Below are positions 55,318 through 63,199 of a stretch of DNA of 64,000 nt, one piece after another; the first letter of the stretch is position 1, and each line of letters opens with the position of its first letter. The stretch covers positions 186,001-250,000 of the forward strand of contig NZ_JARHTP010000014.1 of assembly GCF_029223485.1 (NCBI RefSeq), given 5' to 3'. Origin of the DNA: Streptomyces coacervatus (GTDB lineage: Bacteria; Actinomycetota; Actinomycetes; Streptomycetales; Streptomycetaceae). The position numbers and the translations under genes are program-made. The notes beneath the pieces are model-generated. The model was not told where the DNA came from. It ran no database searches and saw only the letters and a list, made by a program, of their open reading frames with translations.

Positions 55318-56319
55318 ATGTCTTACCCCCCGCCGCCGGGAAGCGGCAATCCGTACGGGCAGCCGCCCCCGCAGAGTGGTTGGCAGCCGCAACCGCCCCC
55401 GCCCCCGCAACAGCCCCCGCATTGGCAGGGGCAGGCCCCTGTGCCGCCCGTGCCTGCGGCACCGCCAGGGGTGGCTCCGGGCGCAGTTCCGGTCCAACCG
55501 GGGCCCTCTCAGTACGGTGCCTACTACCCGCCCGCTAGCCCCGTACCCCCGTTGCCCATGCCCCCGTCGGCGCCTTCCAGCGGAGGCCGCACCGCCCGGA
55601 AGGTCTTCGGGAGCCTAATGATCGTGTTCGGCCTGCTCGGCATGCTGGGCGGCGGGGCGCTGGCGGCGCACGCCTGGAGCAACCATCAGCTGCAGGTACC
55701 CAACGGCGTTTACGGTCCGGTTTTGTGGCGCAACGAGACCACCGAGTCGCTCTTCCCTGCGACCATCGGCAACCCGTCTGACTACAACGCCAAGGCGTCC
55801 GACAAGGACGCTGCCGAGTGGAACCGGATGGGCGTCTCCGAGGACACCTCGTGCTCTGCGGGGCTGTCCGGGGAGACCAAGGCAACCGCGAAGAAGCTGG
55901 GGTGCAGGGCCGTACTACGAGCCACGTACGTCGATCTCACCGGGGAGATGGTCGCCACCGTCGCGATCATCGTGCTGCCCCAGAGCGGCAACAGCGCGCA
56001 GGACATGGGCGAGTTTCTTGACGACCAGCAGTCCGAGGACGTCCCCGACGCCGCCGTCGTCCCGCTGACCGTCAAGAGCACCCTCGCCGCGAAGTGGCAG
56101 GCGAACCGGCGCAACGGCATGGGCGGCACCGGCCTCGGTGGGGACCTCCCCTACGCGGTCGCCGTCACTACCGGCGCCGTCGACGGCCGTACATCCTCCA
56201 ACCTACCTGGCGACTTCGGGAGTTACGGCGGCAATGACTCCGACCGTCAGCCCTGGATGGACGCGGCCAAGGCCCTCAGCGAGACGTTCAAAGCCCACCT
56301 CACGTACCTGGAAAGGTGA
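55318..56319 (+). CDS. Pro-rich single-TM protein of the ESX locus
   Basis: A 333-residue protein with a Pro/Gln/Gly-rich N-terminal region of about 95 residues (YPPPPGSGNPYGQPPP), one TM near residue 105 (VFGSLMIVFGLLGMLGGGALAA) and an extracytoplasmic domain of about 200 residues (VYGPVLWRNETTESLFPATIG through KALSETFKAHLTYLER). Two cysteines in that domain could form a disulfide. No named domain is recognised. The start follows GAGAGGGAA. It is immediately upstream of, and overlaps, the third mycosin gene, so the two probably act together at the membrane. Confidence 0.75.
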   Translation: MSYPPPPGSGNPYGQPPPQSGWQPQPPPPPQQPPHWQGQAPVPPVPAAPPGVAPGAVPVQPGPSQYGAYYPPASPVPPLPMPPSAPSSGGRTARKVFGSLMIVFGLLGMLGGGALAAHAWSNHQLQVPNGVYGPVLWRNETTESLFPATIGNPSDYNAKASDKDAAEWNRMGVSEDTSCSAGLSGETKATAKKLGCRAVLRATYVDLTGEMVATVAIIVLPQSGNSAQDMGEFLDDQQSEDVPDAAVVPLTVKSTLAAKWQANRRNGMGGTGLGGDLPYAVAVTTGAVDGRTSSNLPGDFGSYGGNDSDRQPWMDAAKALSETFKAHLTYLER

Positions 56320-56327
56320 GATCCGCG

Positions 56328-57521
56328 GTGAAGTTCAAGACCATTCGCGCGACCTGCGCCGCGGCCGCCCTCACCGGAGTGCTGTGCACGCTGGCCATCG
56401 CGCCTGCCCAGGCGGCCACGCCGGTCAGTTGGGAGAGCAGTGCGCTGGGGCTGCCCGCCGCGCAGGAGCTCAGCCAGGGCGCGGGCGTGACGGTCGCGGT
56501 GCTCGACAGCGGTGTCGTCGCTGATCATCCGGCCCTGAAGGGCCATGTGACCAGCGGGCCTGACTACCGCAAGGACGGACTGGAGGAAGGGGACCCGGAT
56601 TGGGGCTACCACGGCACCGCCATGGCCTCCGACGTCCTCAAGGTCGCCCCGAAGGCCAGGATCCTCGCCGTGCGCGTCCTTTCCGACAAGGACAACGAGA
56701 AGGACGCGGCGAAGCGGATAAAGGAACTCAACGGCAAGCCCAGCCCAGTCGCGCAGGGCATCCGGTACGCCGTCGACCACGGCGCCGACATCATCTCCAT
56801 GTCGCTCGGCAGCGCCGACGGGTTCGTCAACTACAGTGACGAGGACACCCAGGCCGTTGCTTACGCCCTGCGCCACGGCGTGACGCTGCTCGCCTCGGCC
56901 GGCAACTCCGGAGGCAAGCTCAACGACATCTCCTACCCGGCCGGTTACGCGGGCGTCATCGCAGTCGCCGCCACCCAACGGGGCGGCACCCGCGCCGACT
57001 TCTCCACCGTGCACACCTACAACGACGTGGCCGCGCCCGGCGTCGCCATCATGAGCGCCAAGAACACCGGCGGCTACGCGACCATCGACGGCACCTCGCC
57101 GGCCTGTGCGCTCGCCGCCGGGGTCGTGGCGCTCATGCATGCGAAGAACCCGAAACTGACCCCCGCGCAGGCGAACGACGTCCTGATCGCCACCACCCAT
57201 CGCCCCGCGGGCGGTGGCAGCGCCGTGCTCGGATACGGCCCGATCAACGCCGCCGCGGCGGTGAAGGCCGCCGCCTCGCCTCCCAAGGACATGGCAGGGG
57301 CGGTGGCTTACAAGGGCAAGGAGCACCTGGGGACTCCGGATGGCACGCCGAAGACCAAGGATGCGCCGCTGGAGCAGAGTCTGTGGATGACGGGCCTGGT
57401 TGCTGCCGGACTGGGGCTGGCGTTTCTGCTCGGCGGTGTACTCCTTGCGCTGTCCGGTCGGCGCAAGATCTCGGCGGGAGCGGTCGGCATGGTGCAGCCT
57501 GAGGGGTCCTTCCCAGGCTGA
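56328..57521 (+). CDS. Mycosin-type subtilisin protease, third copy
   Basis: A 397-residue S8 protease with a signal peptide (AAAALTGVLCTLAIAPAQAA). The triad is complete (Asp in VAVLDSGVVA, His in GYHGTAMASD, Ser in DGTSPACALAAG) and Asn is in ASAGNSGG. A C-terminal TM (MTGLVAAGLGLAFLLGGVLLAL) is present with a short tail. It is shorter than the first two copies, lacking their long tail. The GTG at 56328 is preferred because AAAGGTGAGA precedes it; a GTG at 56316 would overlap the previous stop. It follows the Pro-rich TM protein. Confidence 0.88.
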   Translation: MKFKTIRATCAAAALTGVLCTLAIAPAQAATPVSWESSALGLPAAQELSQGAGVTVAVLDSGVVADHPALKGHVTSGPDYRKDGLEEGDPDWGYHGTAMASDVLKVAPKARILAVRVLSDKDNEKDAAKRIKELNGKPSPVAQGIRYAVDHGADIISMSLGSADGFVNYSDEDTQAVAYALRHGVTLLASAGNSGGKLNDISYPAGYAGVIAVAATQRGGTRADFSTVHTYNDVAAPGVAIMSAKNTGGYATIDGTSPACALAAGVVALMHAKNPKLTPAQANDVLIATTHRPAGGGSAVLGYGPINAAAAVKAAASPPKDMAGAVAYKGKEHLGTPDGTPKTKDAPLEQSLWMTGLVAAGLGLAFLLGGVLLALSGRRKISAGAVGMVQPEGSFPG

Positions 57522-57538
57522 GCTCTCGGTGAATTGCA

Positions 57539-57592
57539 GAAAGCTCCTGTTGACTGGAAGCCAGTTTGGCCTTCCGTTCAGCGGGAGCTTTC
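57539..57592. terminator. Long hairpin terminator after the third mycosin
   Basis: GAAAGCTCC and GGAGCTTTC are perfect arms, and further internal pairing (GGAAG with CTTCC) extends the stem. It lies 18 bases after the stop. Confidence 0.65.
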
Positions 57593-57642
57593 GCTCTTCA
57601 TCGCAGCCTATTGGTCCAAAACGGCTGTGAATTCTGTAAATG

Positions 57643-57768
57643 TTGCACAAACGCCTGGCCCACGATTACGAGACCCTCGCCGCCAGCTCCAAGGTCATGA
57701 TCCACGTCGCGTCGATCGACAACCTCACCAAGCGCATAACGGACGGGGCCGCACCCACCTGGCGAGGA
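57643..57768 (+). pseudogene. IS5-like transposase, C-terminal remnant
   Basis: About 42 codons in one frame read HKRLAHDYETLAASSKVMIH followed by ASIDNLTKRITD and PTWRGTY. This matches, from family knowledge, the end of IS5-group DDE transposases (RRLxRDYETLPxxSExMI...DxLTKRLT). The rest of the transposase is absent. It lies just before, and in frame with, the next gene, which would explain an artificially long reading frame there. Confidence 0.65.
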
Positions 57769-57807
57769 ACCTACAGTTCGGATCACCGACACAACCAGCG
57801 GGGAGCC

Positions 57808-58839
57808 ATGGCGATCGACTCGTGCACCGTACAGCTCACCGGCCAGGAACCGTGCCCCGGCATCGAGGAGGCCCTCGGCTGGACGGACGCGTGGCAAGTC
57901 CGCCGGGGCGCCACCTGGCTGGTCACCCGGAGGGGCGAGGACGTCGCCGTGCGCCGAGCAGGGGTGGCGGAGGTGCCGGTGTTCTTCCCGGACCCCACCG
58001 GCGATTTGCGCGGCTACGCCAGTCCTGCGCCCGACGCCCGCGCCCTGGCGGTCTGCGGCGACGCGGAGCTCGCCGTCGTCGAGACGGACGGCACGATCCG
58101 CTGGAGCCACCTGCATGATCCGTGGTCTGCCGACGGCGGATCGGGTCGCGGAGCCTGCGCCTTCACCGCCGACGGTCGGCACGTCGTCGCCATCGCTCCC
58201 GGCATGGCGGCGGCCCCCGGCGAGTACCAGAGCGACCTGCTCGTCACGCTTGCCGCCGCCGACGGCACCGTCGTGGCCACCGCGCCGCTCACCGCGAAGT
58301 CCGGCATCTACGAGATCCGTCAGCCCCTCAACGGTCCCGACATCCTCCTGGTCTCCGCGGGCCAAGGTCAGGACGAGGCCCTCTCGTACGCCATCGCCCT
58401 CGATGGCGCGGCGCTTCGTATCGTCTCCCTCGACACCAAGGACGAGCCGATCACGGACCTGGACGAGGCCGCGGGGCAGGTACTGACTGCCGAGCGAGGC
58501 GGCGCCTGGATCACCTTGCACCGGCTCGGCCCCGACCTGGACCTTGCCACCTCCGGCCAGGTCCGGCTGGAAGACCTCGTTGGTGAAAACGAGGAACTGC
58601 GGTTCGTCGGCCGCCCGGTGTTCGTCGACGACTCCCTGTTCCTCGCCGCGATCGCGGAGGAGGAGTGGACCGAGGAATTCCGCCACTTCCTGATCGACAC
58701 CCGCATCATGCGACCTGTCGCAGAGCTGGAATATCCCCTGCCGGTGAATGCCGACACGATTCCGCTTGGAAACGGCGTTTGGCTCACGGGCACGGACGAC
58801 GAGCTCTGCCGCTGGACTTTGCGCCGGACCGGCTCGTAG
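57808..58839 (+). CDS. Hypothetical protein, probably beta-propeller-like
   Basis: A 343-residue protein with regularly spaced strand pairs (TWLVTRRGEDVAVRR, ALAVCGDAELAVVETDGTIRWSH, CAFTADGRHVVAIAP, LLVTLAAADGTVVATAPL) that resemble WD/YVTN-like beta-propeller blades. No signal peptide or catalytic motif is seen. The ATG at 57808 follows GGGGAG and separates it from the transposase remnant in the same frame. Its place inside the ESX accessory region may reflect insertion rather than function. Role unknown. Confidence 0.68.
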   Translation: MAIDSCTVQLTGQEPCPGIEEALGWTDAWQVRRGATWLVTRRGEDVAVRRAGVAEVPVFFPDPTGDLRGYASPAPDARALAVCGDAELAVVETDGTIRWSHLHDPWSADGGSGRGACAFTADGRHVVAIAPGMAAAPGEYQSDLLVTLAAADGTVVATAPLTAKSGIYEIRQPLNGPDILLVSAGQGQDEALSYAIALDGAALRIVSLDTKDEPITDLDEAAGQVLTAERGGAWITLHRLGPDLDLATSGQVRLEDLVGENEELRFVGRPVFVDDSLFLAAIAEEEWTEEFRHFLIDTRIMRPVAELEYPLPVNADTIPLGNGVWLTGTDDELCRWTLRRTGS

Positions 58840-59238
58840 CCAGGAACGTGTTAAGGAACTCAGAAGACCGAGCTCTTCAAATGGCTGCCTGATCGGGTGA
58901 CTTCGATGAGTCGCACGAGCGTGCAGGGAGAACCGGCGAGGCTCCCGGGCGGTCGAGTGTGGTGTCTGAAGCCGGAAATCACCTGCCACAAAGCGCGCGA
59001 GAGCATGCCCGCCTGGTGAGGCACCCGCTAGGGCATACGGGGCGATCTGCCTAAATCAAATGCCCTCTGAAATACAGGATCACCTACCCGCCGCGGAGCA
59101 GTCGCGTCGGGCCCTGGCTGCTCTCGGCCGGATCCGTCGTGGGTGCGATGACGCGTCTGGTCCGCGAACGGGGCAGTATGGGCATGGAGCATCAAGGATT
59201 TCGAGTCGAACCCGCGGTGTTGGGGTCCTACCCCGGTG
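58840..59238. other. Intergenic region with a WXG100-like gene fragment
   Basis: No intact gene was seen in these 399 bases. Near the end (59184 onward) about 20 codons match the start of an ESX helical protein (separate entry). The rest has mixed composition and may include decayed mobile-element sequence. Confidence 0.45.
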
Positions 59239-59247
59239 TTATCGAAG
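59184..59247 (+). pseudogene. N-terminal remnant of an ESX helical protein
   Basis: Frame from ATG 59184 reads MEHQGFRVEPAVLGSYPGVIE, which aligns with the start of the intact protein at 61863 (VGDQGFRVHPDALKSYDKVIQ). Similarity stops where the minus-strand membrane-protein gene ends (59239), so the gene was cut there. Confidence 0.55.
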
Positions 59248-59679
59248 TCCGGCAGCCCGACTGTGCATCAGCGCCAGCCCCGAGCAGTCCTGCCCGCCGG
59301 AAGGGTCCGGTTCATATACCCAATACAGGGCTGCGAGTTGCACCAGCAACAGTACGGGGATGAGACAGGCGGCCACCATAGCCGTGCGCCCCTGCCATGA
59401 CGCGCCCGGCCGCTGCCCGCGCCGGTGTGCCCCGCGGCGCAGGGCCAGTAGGAGCAGCGAAGCTGCCAGGGCGCATGTAGGCGCGGCCCAGGCGGTGACG
59501 TACATCCGCGTGGACGGGCCCAGGTACCGGCAGTTCTGGAAGGTGTCCCCGTTGAAGGAGACGTGGGCCGCCAGTAGTGCCGCCGATGTGAGCACCAAGG
59601 CGGGCACCAGCAGGGACCAGCGGCGCCATGAGGGGGCGGGGGCGGTCGTGGGCGGTGTGGGGTGCGTATGAGTGCTCAT
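59239..59679 (-). CDS. Three-TM membrane protein; candidate immunity protein
   Basis: A 146-residue membrane protein with three hydrophobic segments (WSLLVPALVLTSAALLAAHVS, TAWAAPTCALAASLLLLAL, TAMVAACLIPVLLLVQLAALYWV). The first extracytoplasmic loop (FNGDTFQNCRYLGPSTRMY) and the short tail contain single cysteines. It has no transporter signature. Its start overlaps the stop of the amidase-domain effector gene (ATGA), the arrangement expected of an effector-immunity pair in which the membrane protein protects against a secreted peptidoglycan-active enzyme. That role is inference from position; no immunity family is recognised. Confidence 0.6.
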   Translation of the reverse strand: MSTHTHPTPPTTAPAPSWRRWSLLVPALVLTSAALLAAHVSFNGDTFQNCRYLGPSTRMYVTAWAAPTCALAASLLLLALRRGAHRRGQRPGASWQGRTAMVAACLIPVLLLVQLAALYWVYEPDPSGGQDCSGLALMHSRAAGLR

Positions 59680-60938
59680 CAGTACCAGTCCGGGTTGGGG
59701 CGGACGATCCGTATGTTCTGCCGGCCCTCGTGCTGTTCGGTCGCGGGGAGCCGGCCTTCCAGGCTGACGTTCTGGTACGAGTCGCTGTGCTGGGTGTACT
59801 TGATCTCGCCGTCCGGCATCACCGCGGTGACGATCGCCGCGTGGTGCGTGTTGCCCTTCTCGATGGAGTCGTTGGGGCCGGCCTGCTCGTAGTAGATGAT
59901 GTCGCCCGGCTTCACGTCCGAGCGCGGGACCTCGGTGCCGCCGTGCTTGAGCATGAAGTTCTGGTTGTTCTCGGCTGCGGCCCAGTTGTCGGAGTAGGCG
60001 AGCCGCTTGTCGACCGCGTCGACTCCGGTGCGGTTTCCGATCATCCAGGAGTCGTCGTCCGAGGTGCCCCAGATGCTGGTCTTCTCCTTCATTCCCGCGT
60101 GCAGCAGGGCGTTGGAGACGAAGTTGGTGCAGTTGTTGCCGAAGTCGGTCGGGTCGTCCTTGTCCCAGTTGCCGAGGGCGTACTCGACCAGCTTCACGCG
60201 GTCGTACTTGCCGTTGCCGCGCAGGTCCTGCCGTACGTCGGCCGGTATGCCGTCGAGGTTGGCGATGGTGACCGGCTCGGCCAGCATCATGTCCTTGCGC
60301 TCCCGGTCGGTCAGGCCGTTCCACCACTGGCGGACCGTGGTCGGGTCCTCGTTCACCGGGATGTCGGCGGCGAGCATCTGCATCTGGACGTGAGAGGCGT
60401 GTGTCTGAAGGTCGTTGAGTGCCTTGGCTGGGTCGGTGACGCCTGTCTGGTCGGCAAGCTTGGCGAACTCGGCCGCGGCCAGCTTGTCGGCGGTGGTGAC
60501 CTGTTCCACGGCCTGGTCGATGAGGTCCTGTACCTCAGCACGGTAAGGCCCCATCTCCTCGGCCTCCGTGCGGTTGCGTGGGGGCGGACCGGTGATCGTC
60601 CCGTCGACGCCGATCTCCAGGCCGTAGCGGCTTGCGAGGTCCACCGCCGCGTGCATGGTGCTGTGTGCGGTCTGGATGGTTGTCGTCATGCCGTCGGCGA
60701 CCATGTTGACGGCGAGGAGGATGTCGTATGCCGCCTCCAGTTGGTTGGCGAGCAGTTCGAACTCCGCAGCCGCCGTGGTGCCGACCTCGTCCGTCCAGTT
60801 GTCCTTGAGTGGCTTGGCACCGTACTCGCGCAGGTCTTTCGCTGCGTCCAGGGCGTACTTGGCGAGGGCGTGCCAATCGTCGGCGGCGGTCGCCCACGTA
60901 CTGGGGTGGGCGTTGTTGATCCCTTCGTACGAGACCAT
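59679..60938 (-). CDS. ESX-secreted protein with C-terminal papain-like amidase domain; candidate effector
   Basis: A 419-residue protein in two parts. Residues 1 to about 175 are helical, WXG100/LXG-like (WHALAKYALDAAKDLREYG, then NWTDEVGTTAAAEFELLANQL). Residues about 250-415 match the Amidase_6/CHAP-like papain fold: nucleophile Cys270 in NNCTNFVSNALLHAG, then DVKPGDIIYYEQAGP, and catalytic His at 365 or 366 in THHAAIVTAV, followed by YTQHSDSYQNVSLE. This class hydrolyses amide bonds, often in peptidoglycan. GGGAAGGG precedes ATG 60938. It sits two bases after a WXG100-like partner gene and overlaps a membrane-protein gene. It may be a toxin or a cell-wall remodelling enzyme. Confidence 0.75.
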   Translation of the reverse strand: MVSYEGINNAHPSTWATAADDWHALAKYALDAAKDLREYGAKPLKDNWTDEVGTTAAAEFELLANQLEAAYDILLAVNMVADGMTTTIQTAHSTMHAAVDLASRYGLEIGVDGTITGPPPRNRTEAEEMGPYRAEVQDLIDQAVEQVTTADKLAAAEFAKLADQTGVTDPAKALNDLQTHASHVQMQMLAADIPVNEDPTTVRQWWNGLTDRERKDMMLAEPVTIANLDGIPADVRQDLRGNGKYDRVKLVEYALGNWDKDDPTDFGNNCTNFVSNALLHAGMKEKTSIWGTSDDDSWMIGNRTGVDAVDKRLAYSDNWAAAENNQNFMLKHGGTEVPRSDVKPGDIIYYEQAGPNDSIEKGNTHHAAIVTAVMPDGEIKYTQHSDSYQNVSLEGRLPATEQHEGRQNIRIVRPNPDWY

Positions 60939-60940
60939 GT

Positions 60941-61264
60941 TCAGGCCCTTCCCAGGTCGTTCAGGCTGGTACGCAGCCGTGACTCGGCCTCGGCGTCCGT
61001 GCGGTCGTAGCCGTCGGCGGAGTCCCGGAGCTTCTGGCTGAGCTCGCCCATCCTCTTGGCGAGGGAGACCATGTGTTCCTCCCACTTGAGGGCGCAGACC
61101 TTGAGCTGGACCGGGCTCTCCCAACCGTTGCCGTAGTGGGAGACGTACACGTCGTCGCTGGTGTCGAGGGAGTGGCTCAGGCGCTTCATCACCTGGTGAG
61201 ACAGGGACTCGGTGTCATTGGCCGCGGCCCGTACCCGCGCGGCTTCGATGTCGATGTCCGCCAT
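60941..61264 (-). CDS. WXG100-like ESX partner/chaperone protein
   Basis: A 107-residue helical hairpin protein: DIEAARVRAAANDTESLSHQVMKRL, a turn region with YGNGWESPVQLKVCALKW, then MVSLAKRMGELSQKLRDSADGYDRTDAEAESRL. GW-ES is a WXG-like turn without the exact motif, and YDRTDAE fits a YxxxD/E-type export signal. GGGAGGAA precedes the ATG at 61264. It heads the effector operon and probably heterodimerises with the helical N-terminus of the amidase protein for secretion. Confidence 0.78.
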   Translation of the reverse strand: MADIDIEAARVRAAANDTESLSHQVMKRLSHSLDTSDDVYVSHYGNGWESPVQLKVCALKWEEHMVSLAKRMGELSQKLRDSADGYDRTDAEAESRLRTSLNDLGRA

Positions 61265-61862
61265 GGACAATTCCTCCCGTATGAACTGCTGTTGCTGGAA
61301 CCGACGAACGCCAACTCGTACGAATACGGCGGTCATCGTACGGTCCCGCTGCCTCCGGCACTCCCAGCTCCCGGCCTCCGGAGAACCCTTGACCTTTGTT
61401 GACGCAGTTCTCCTCAGTACCTCCACAATCACGCGCAGTGTCCCTGCAGGGCGGCTCAACGCGCATTGAGCTGCCCCGAATTCCGTGAAGTCCCCTGGAG
61501 TGTCCTGAGATTGGTGGAGCCGAGCTTTACAACAGCACGGAGCAAGCTGTGATCAACGACTTGTACGCGACTCGAAGGCCCCGGCCCAGGGCGCGTTCTT
61601 CTTCCCGGCCGGAACTGCTGAGTTCCACAACGAGCAGGGCTCGACGGATCGTGGTTGCGTAATCGGCCGACAGGCGGAGCTTGGTAAAGATCCGCCAATA
61701 CTTGCAGGTGCACGAAGGCGTGTTTGACGGCCGCCCGCGCGGCGGTGAGCAGCTTGTTCGCCTCCTTCTGTGAATTGGCACACGGCCAGGGTCCCGATGC
61801 CGACGGACGCTTCAGCGATCGCCAGTGCGATGATGTGCCGGTTCCGCGATCAAGGAGAAGCT
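61265..61862. other. Divergent intergenic region with transposase remnant
   Basis: This 598-base gap divides the minus-strand effector operon from the next plus-strand ESX genes. It contains a frameshifted transposase remnant on the minus strand (separate entry) and presumably two promoters. No intact gene is supported. Confidence 0.5.
61605..61770 (-). pseudogene. IS5-like transposase, frameshifted C-terminal remnant
   Basis: On the minus strand one frame reads KEANKLLTAARAAVKHAFVH and, after a single frameshift, another reads KYWRIFTKLRLSADYATTIR then RALLVVELSS. Together these match, from family knowledge, the C-terminal end of DDE_Tnp_4/IS5-group transposases (ANKLLxAARAAVEHGFAxLKNWRILTKLRxxxxxATTLLRALLVL). 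The N-terminal catalytic part is absent. Confidence 0.7.
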
Positions 61863-62177
61863 GTGGGGGATCAGGGATTTCGGGTCCATCCGGACGCGCT
61901 GAAGTCGTACGACAAGGTCATCCAGGGCCAGATGGAGCAGATCGAGCGGATCTGGCCGAAGCTGGCGGCGGTGCCGCTCTCGTCGGACGACTTCGGCAAG
62001 CTGCCGAACGCGCACAACCTTTACGAGGCGTACCACGAGCATGTGGAGGCCGAGCAGCACAATTTCGCCGACCTGCTCGAGCTTCTGCGCGGTACCGGTG
62101 AGGGTCTTCAGAACTCGGCGACGAACTACGAGAGCCAGGACCATCACATCGACGCTTCGTTCGGAGGCGGACAGTGA
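61863..62177 (+). CDS. WXG100-like ESX protein
   Basis: A 104-residue helical hairpin protein: FRVHPDALKSYDKVIQGQMEQIERIWPKLAAVPLSSDDFGKLPNA at the first helix and turn, then YEAYHEHVEAEQHNFADLLELLRGTGEGLQNSATNYESQD. No WXG; the conserved features are VHPDALxSY and the C-terminal YxxxD. GTG start at 61863 with AAGGAGAAG upstream. It overlaps the following WXG100-domain gene by four bases, a typical partner pair. Confidence 0.78.
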   Translation: MGDQGFRVHPDALKSYDKVIQGQMEQIERIWPKLAAVPLSSDDFGKLPNAHNLYEAYHEHVEAEQHNFADLLELLRGTGEGLQNSATNYESQDHHIDASFGGGQ

Positions 62178-63199
62178 GCGGCGGCACTTTGCAACAGGTC
62201 GGCGACGCGTACAAGTGGACGCGGGACTTCGTCGACGAGCCGTTGATCCCACTGCCGGAGATCTCGAATCCTGTTGCGGACGGCTTGGACGCAGGTTTGG
62301 ACAGCGCCGTCAAGTGGGCGCTCGACTCCAGTGGGCTGATGGGCATGCTGGAGGAGGTCACCGGCAACCTCTCCGGACTCACTGCGGCCGCCCACGAGTG
62401 GCAGACCCAGGCGAAGGCGATGCGGGCGGTCAGCACCGCTCTGCGTGAGGGCGGCGGCACACTCGCCGGGCAGTGGGAAGGCGTCGCGTCGAACGCGTTC
62501 GGCAGGCACATGGGCCAGGTGGTCGAGGCGATCGACGGCACCGCCAAGGACATGGACGAGATCGCGCAGATCATCAGTCAGGCGGCTGCGGCCTGCCAGC
62601 TCGCCGAGAACATGATCATCGAGATCATCCGGGAGGCGATCGAAGCGCTGCTCGTCTCGCTCGCCGCGATGGTCGTGGTCGACATCCTGACGGTCGGCCT
62701 TGCGACCGTTGCCGACGCTCTCGTGGCGGATGCCGAGATCACCACGTTCATCGAACGGGTGGGAAAGGTCTCCGCCGACCTGGCGGAGAAGCTGGACAAG
62801 CTGATGGAGAAGGTCCGCGAGCTCAAGAAGGCCGGCAAGTCCTACAGCGAGCTCAAGAAAGGCCTCAAGGAAGCCCGGAAGGCGGCCAAGGCCGTGAGGA
62901 AGATCGGCGGCCTCGGCAACAGGCTGGAGAGAGGCGGGAACCTGCTCAGATCCCCGTCGATGGAGAACCTCGGGGAGTTCGCCGCCACCAGGGGCGTCAA
63001 GGCCGTAATCGGCGCCGAGAAGGGCATCATCGCAGGCGGCGTCGGAGCGGTGATCGGCGCCGACGGTCCGATGAGCCCGGTCACGGACGGGCTGAGCCAA
63101 GACCCCGCCATCGATGCCGTGGCCGGTCAGCTCGACGGACGCAAGAACGAGACCCCGTACCGCGTGCCGAAGACACAGATCGAGGAGGACTTCGGATGA
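62174..63199 (+). CDS. Large WXG100-domain ESX substrate-like protein
   Basis: A 341-residue protein. A WXG100-like domain spans about residues 50-135 with the turn GQWEGVASNAFGRHMGQVVEAI. A hydrophobic segment (ALLVSLAAMVVVDILTVGLATV) and a coiled coil of Lys/Glu/Leu-rich helix (SADLAEKLDKLMEKVRELKKAGKSYSELKKGL) follow. No catalytic domain is recognised at the C-terminus, where polymorphic toxins carry theirs. It probably pairs with the preceding 104-residue protein for export. It overlaps the next gene by four bases. Confidence 0.77.
   Translation: MSGGTLQQVGDAYKWTRDFVDEPLIPLPEISNPVADGLDAGLDSAVKWALDSSGLMGMLEEVTGNLSGLTAAAHEWQTQAKAMRAVSTALREGGGTLAGQWEGVASNAFGRHMGQVVEAIDGTAKDMDEIAQIISQAAAACQLAENMIIEIIREAIEALLVSLAAMVVVDILTVGLATVADALVADAEITTFIERVGKVSADLAEKLDKLMEKVRELKKAGKSYSELKKGLKEARKAAKAVRKIGGLGNRLERGGNLLRSPSMENLGEFAATRGVKAVIGAEKGIIAGGVGAVIGADGPMSPVTDGLSQDPAIDAVAGQLDGRKNETPYRVPKTQIEEDFG

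Noticed and set aside
57640..57807. N-terminal extension of the hypothetical gene to 57640
   Set aside because: The extension matches a transposase C-terminus, and a proper ribosome site (GGGGAG) marks the ATG at 57808.
59628..61010. A 460-codon plus-strand frame opposite the amidase effector
   Set aside because: The minus strand has clear motifs and coupled starts; the plus-strand translation is Val/Gly/Arg-rich without similarity.
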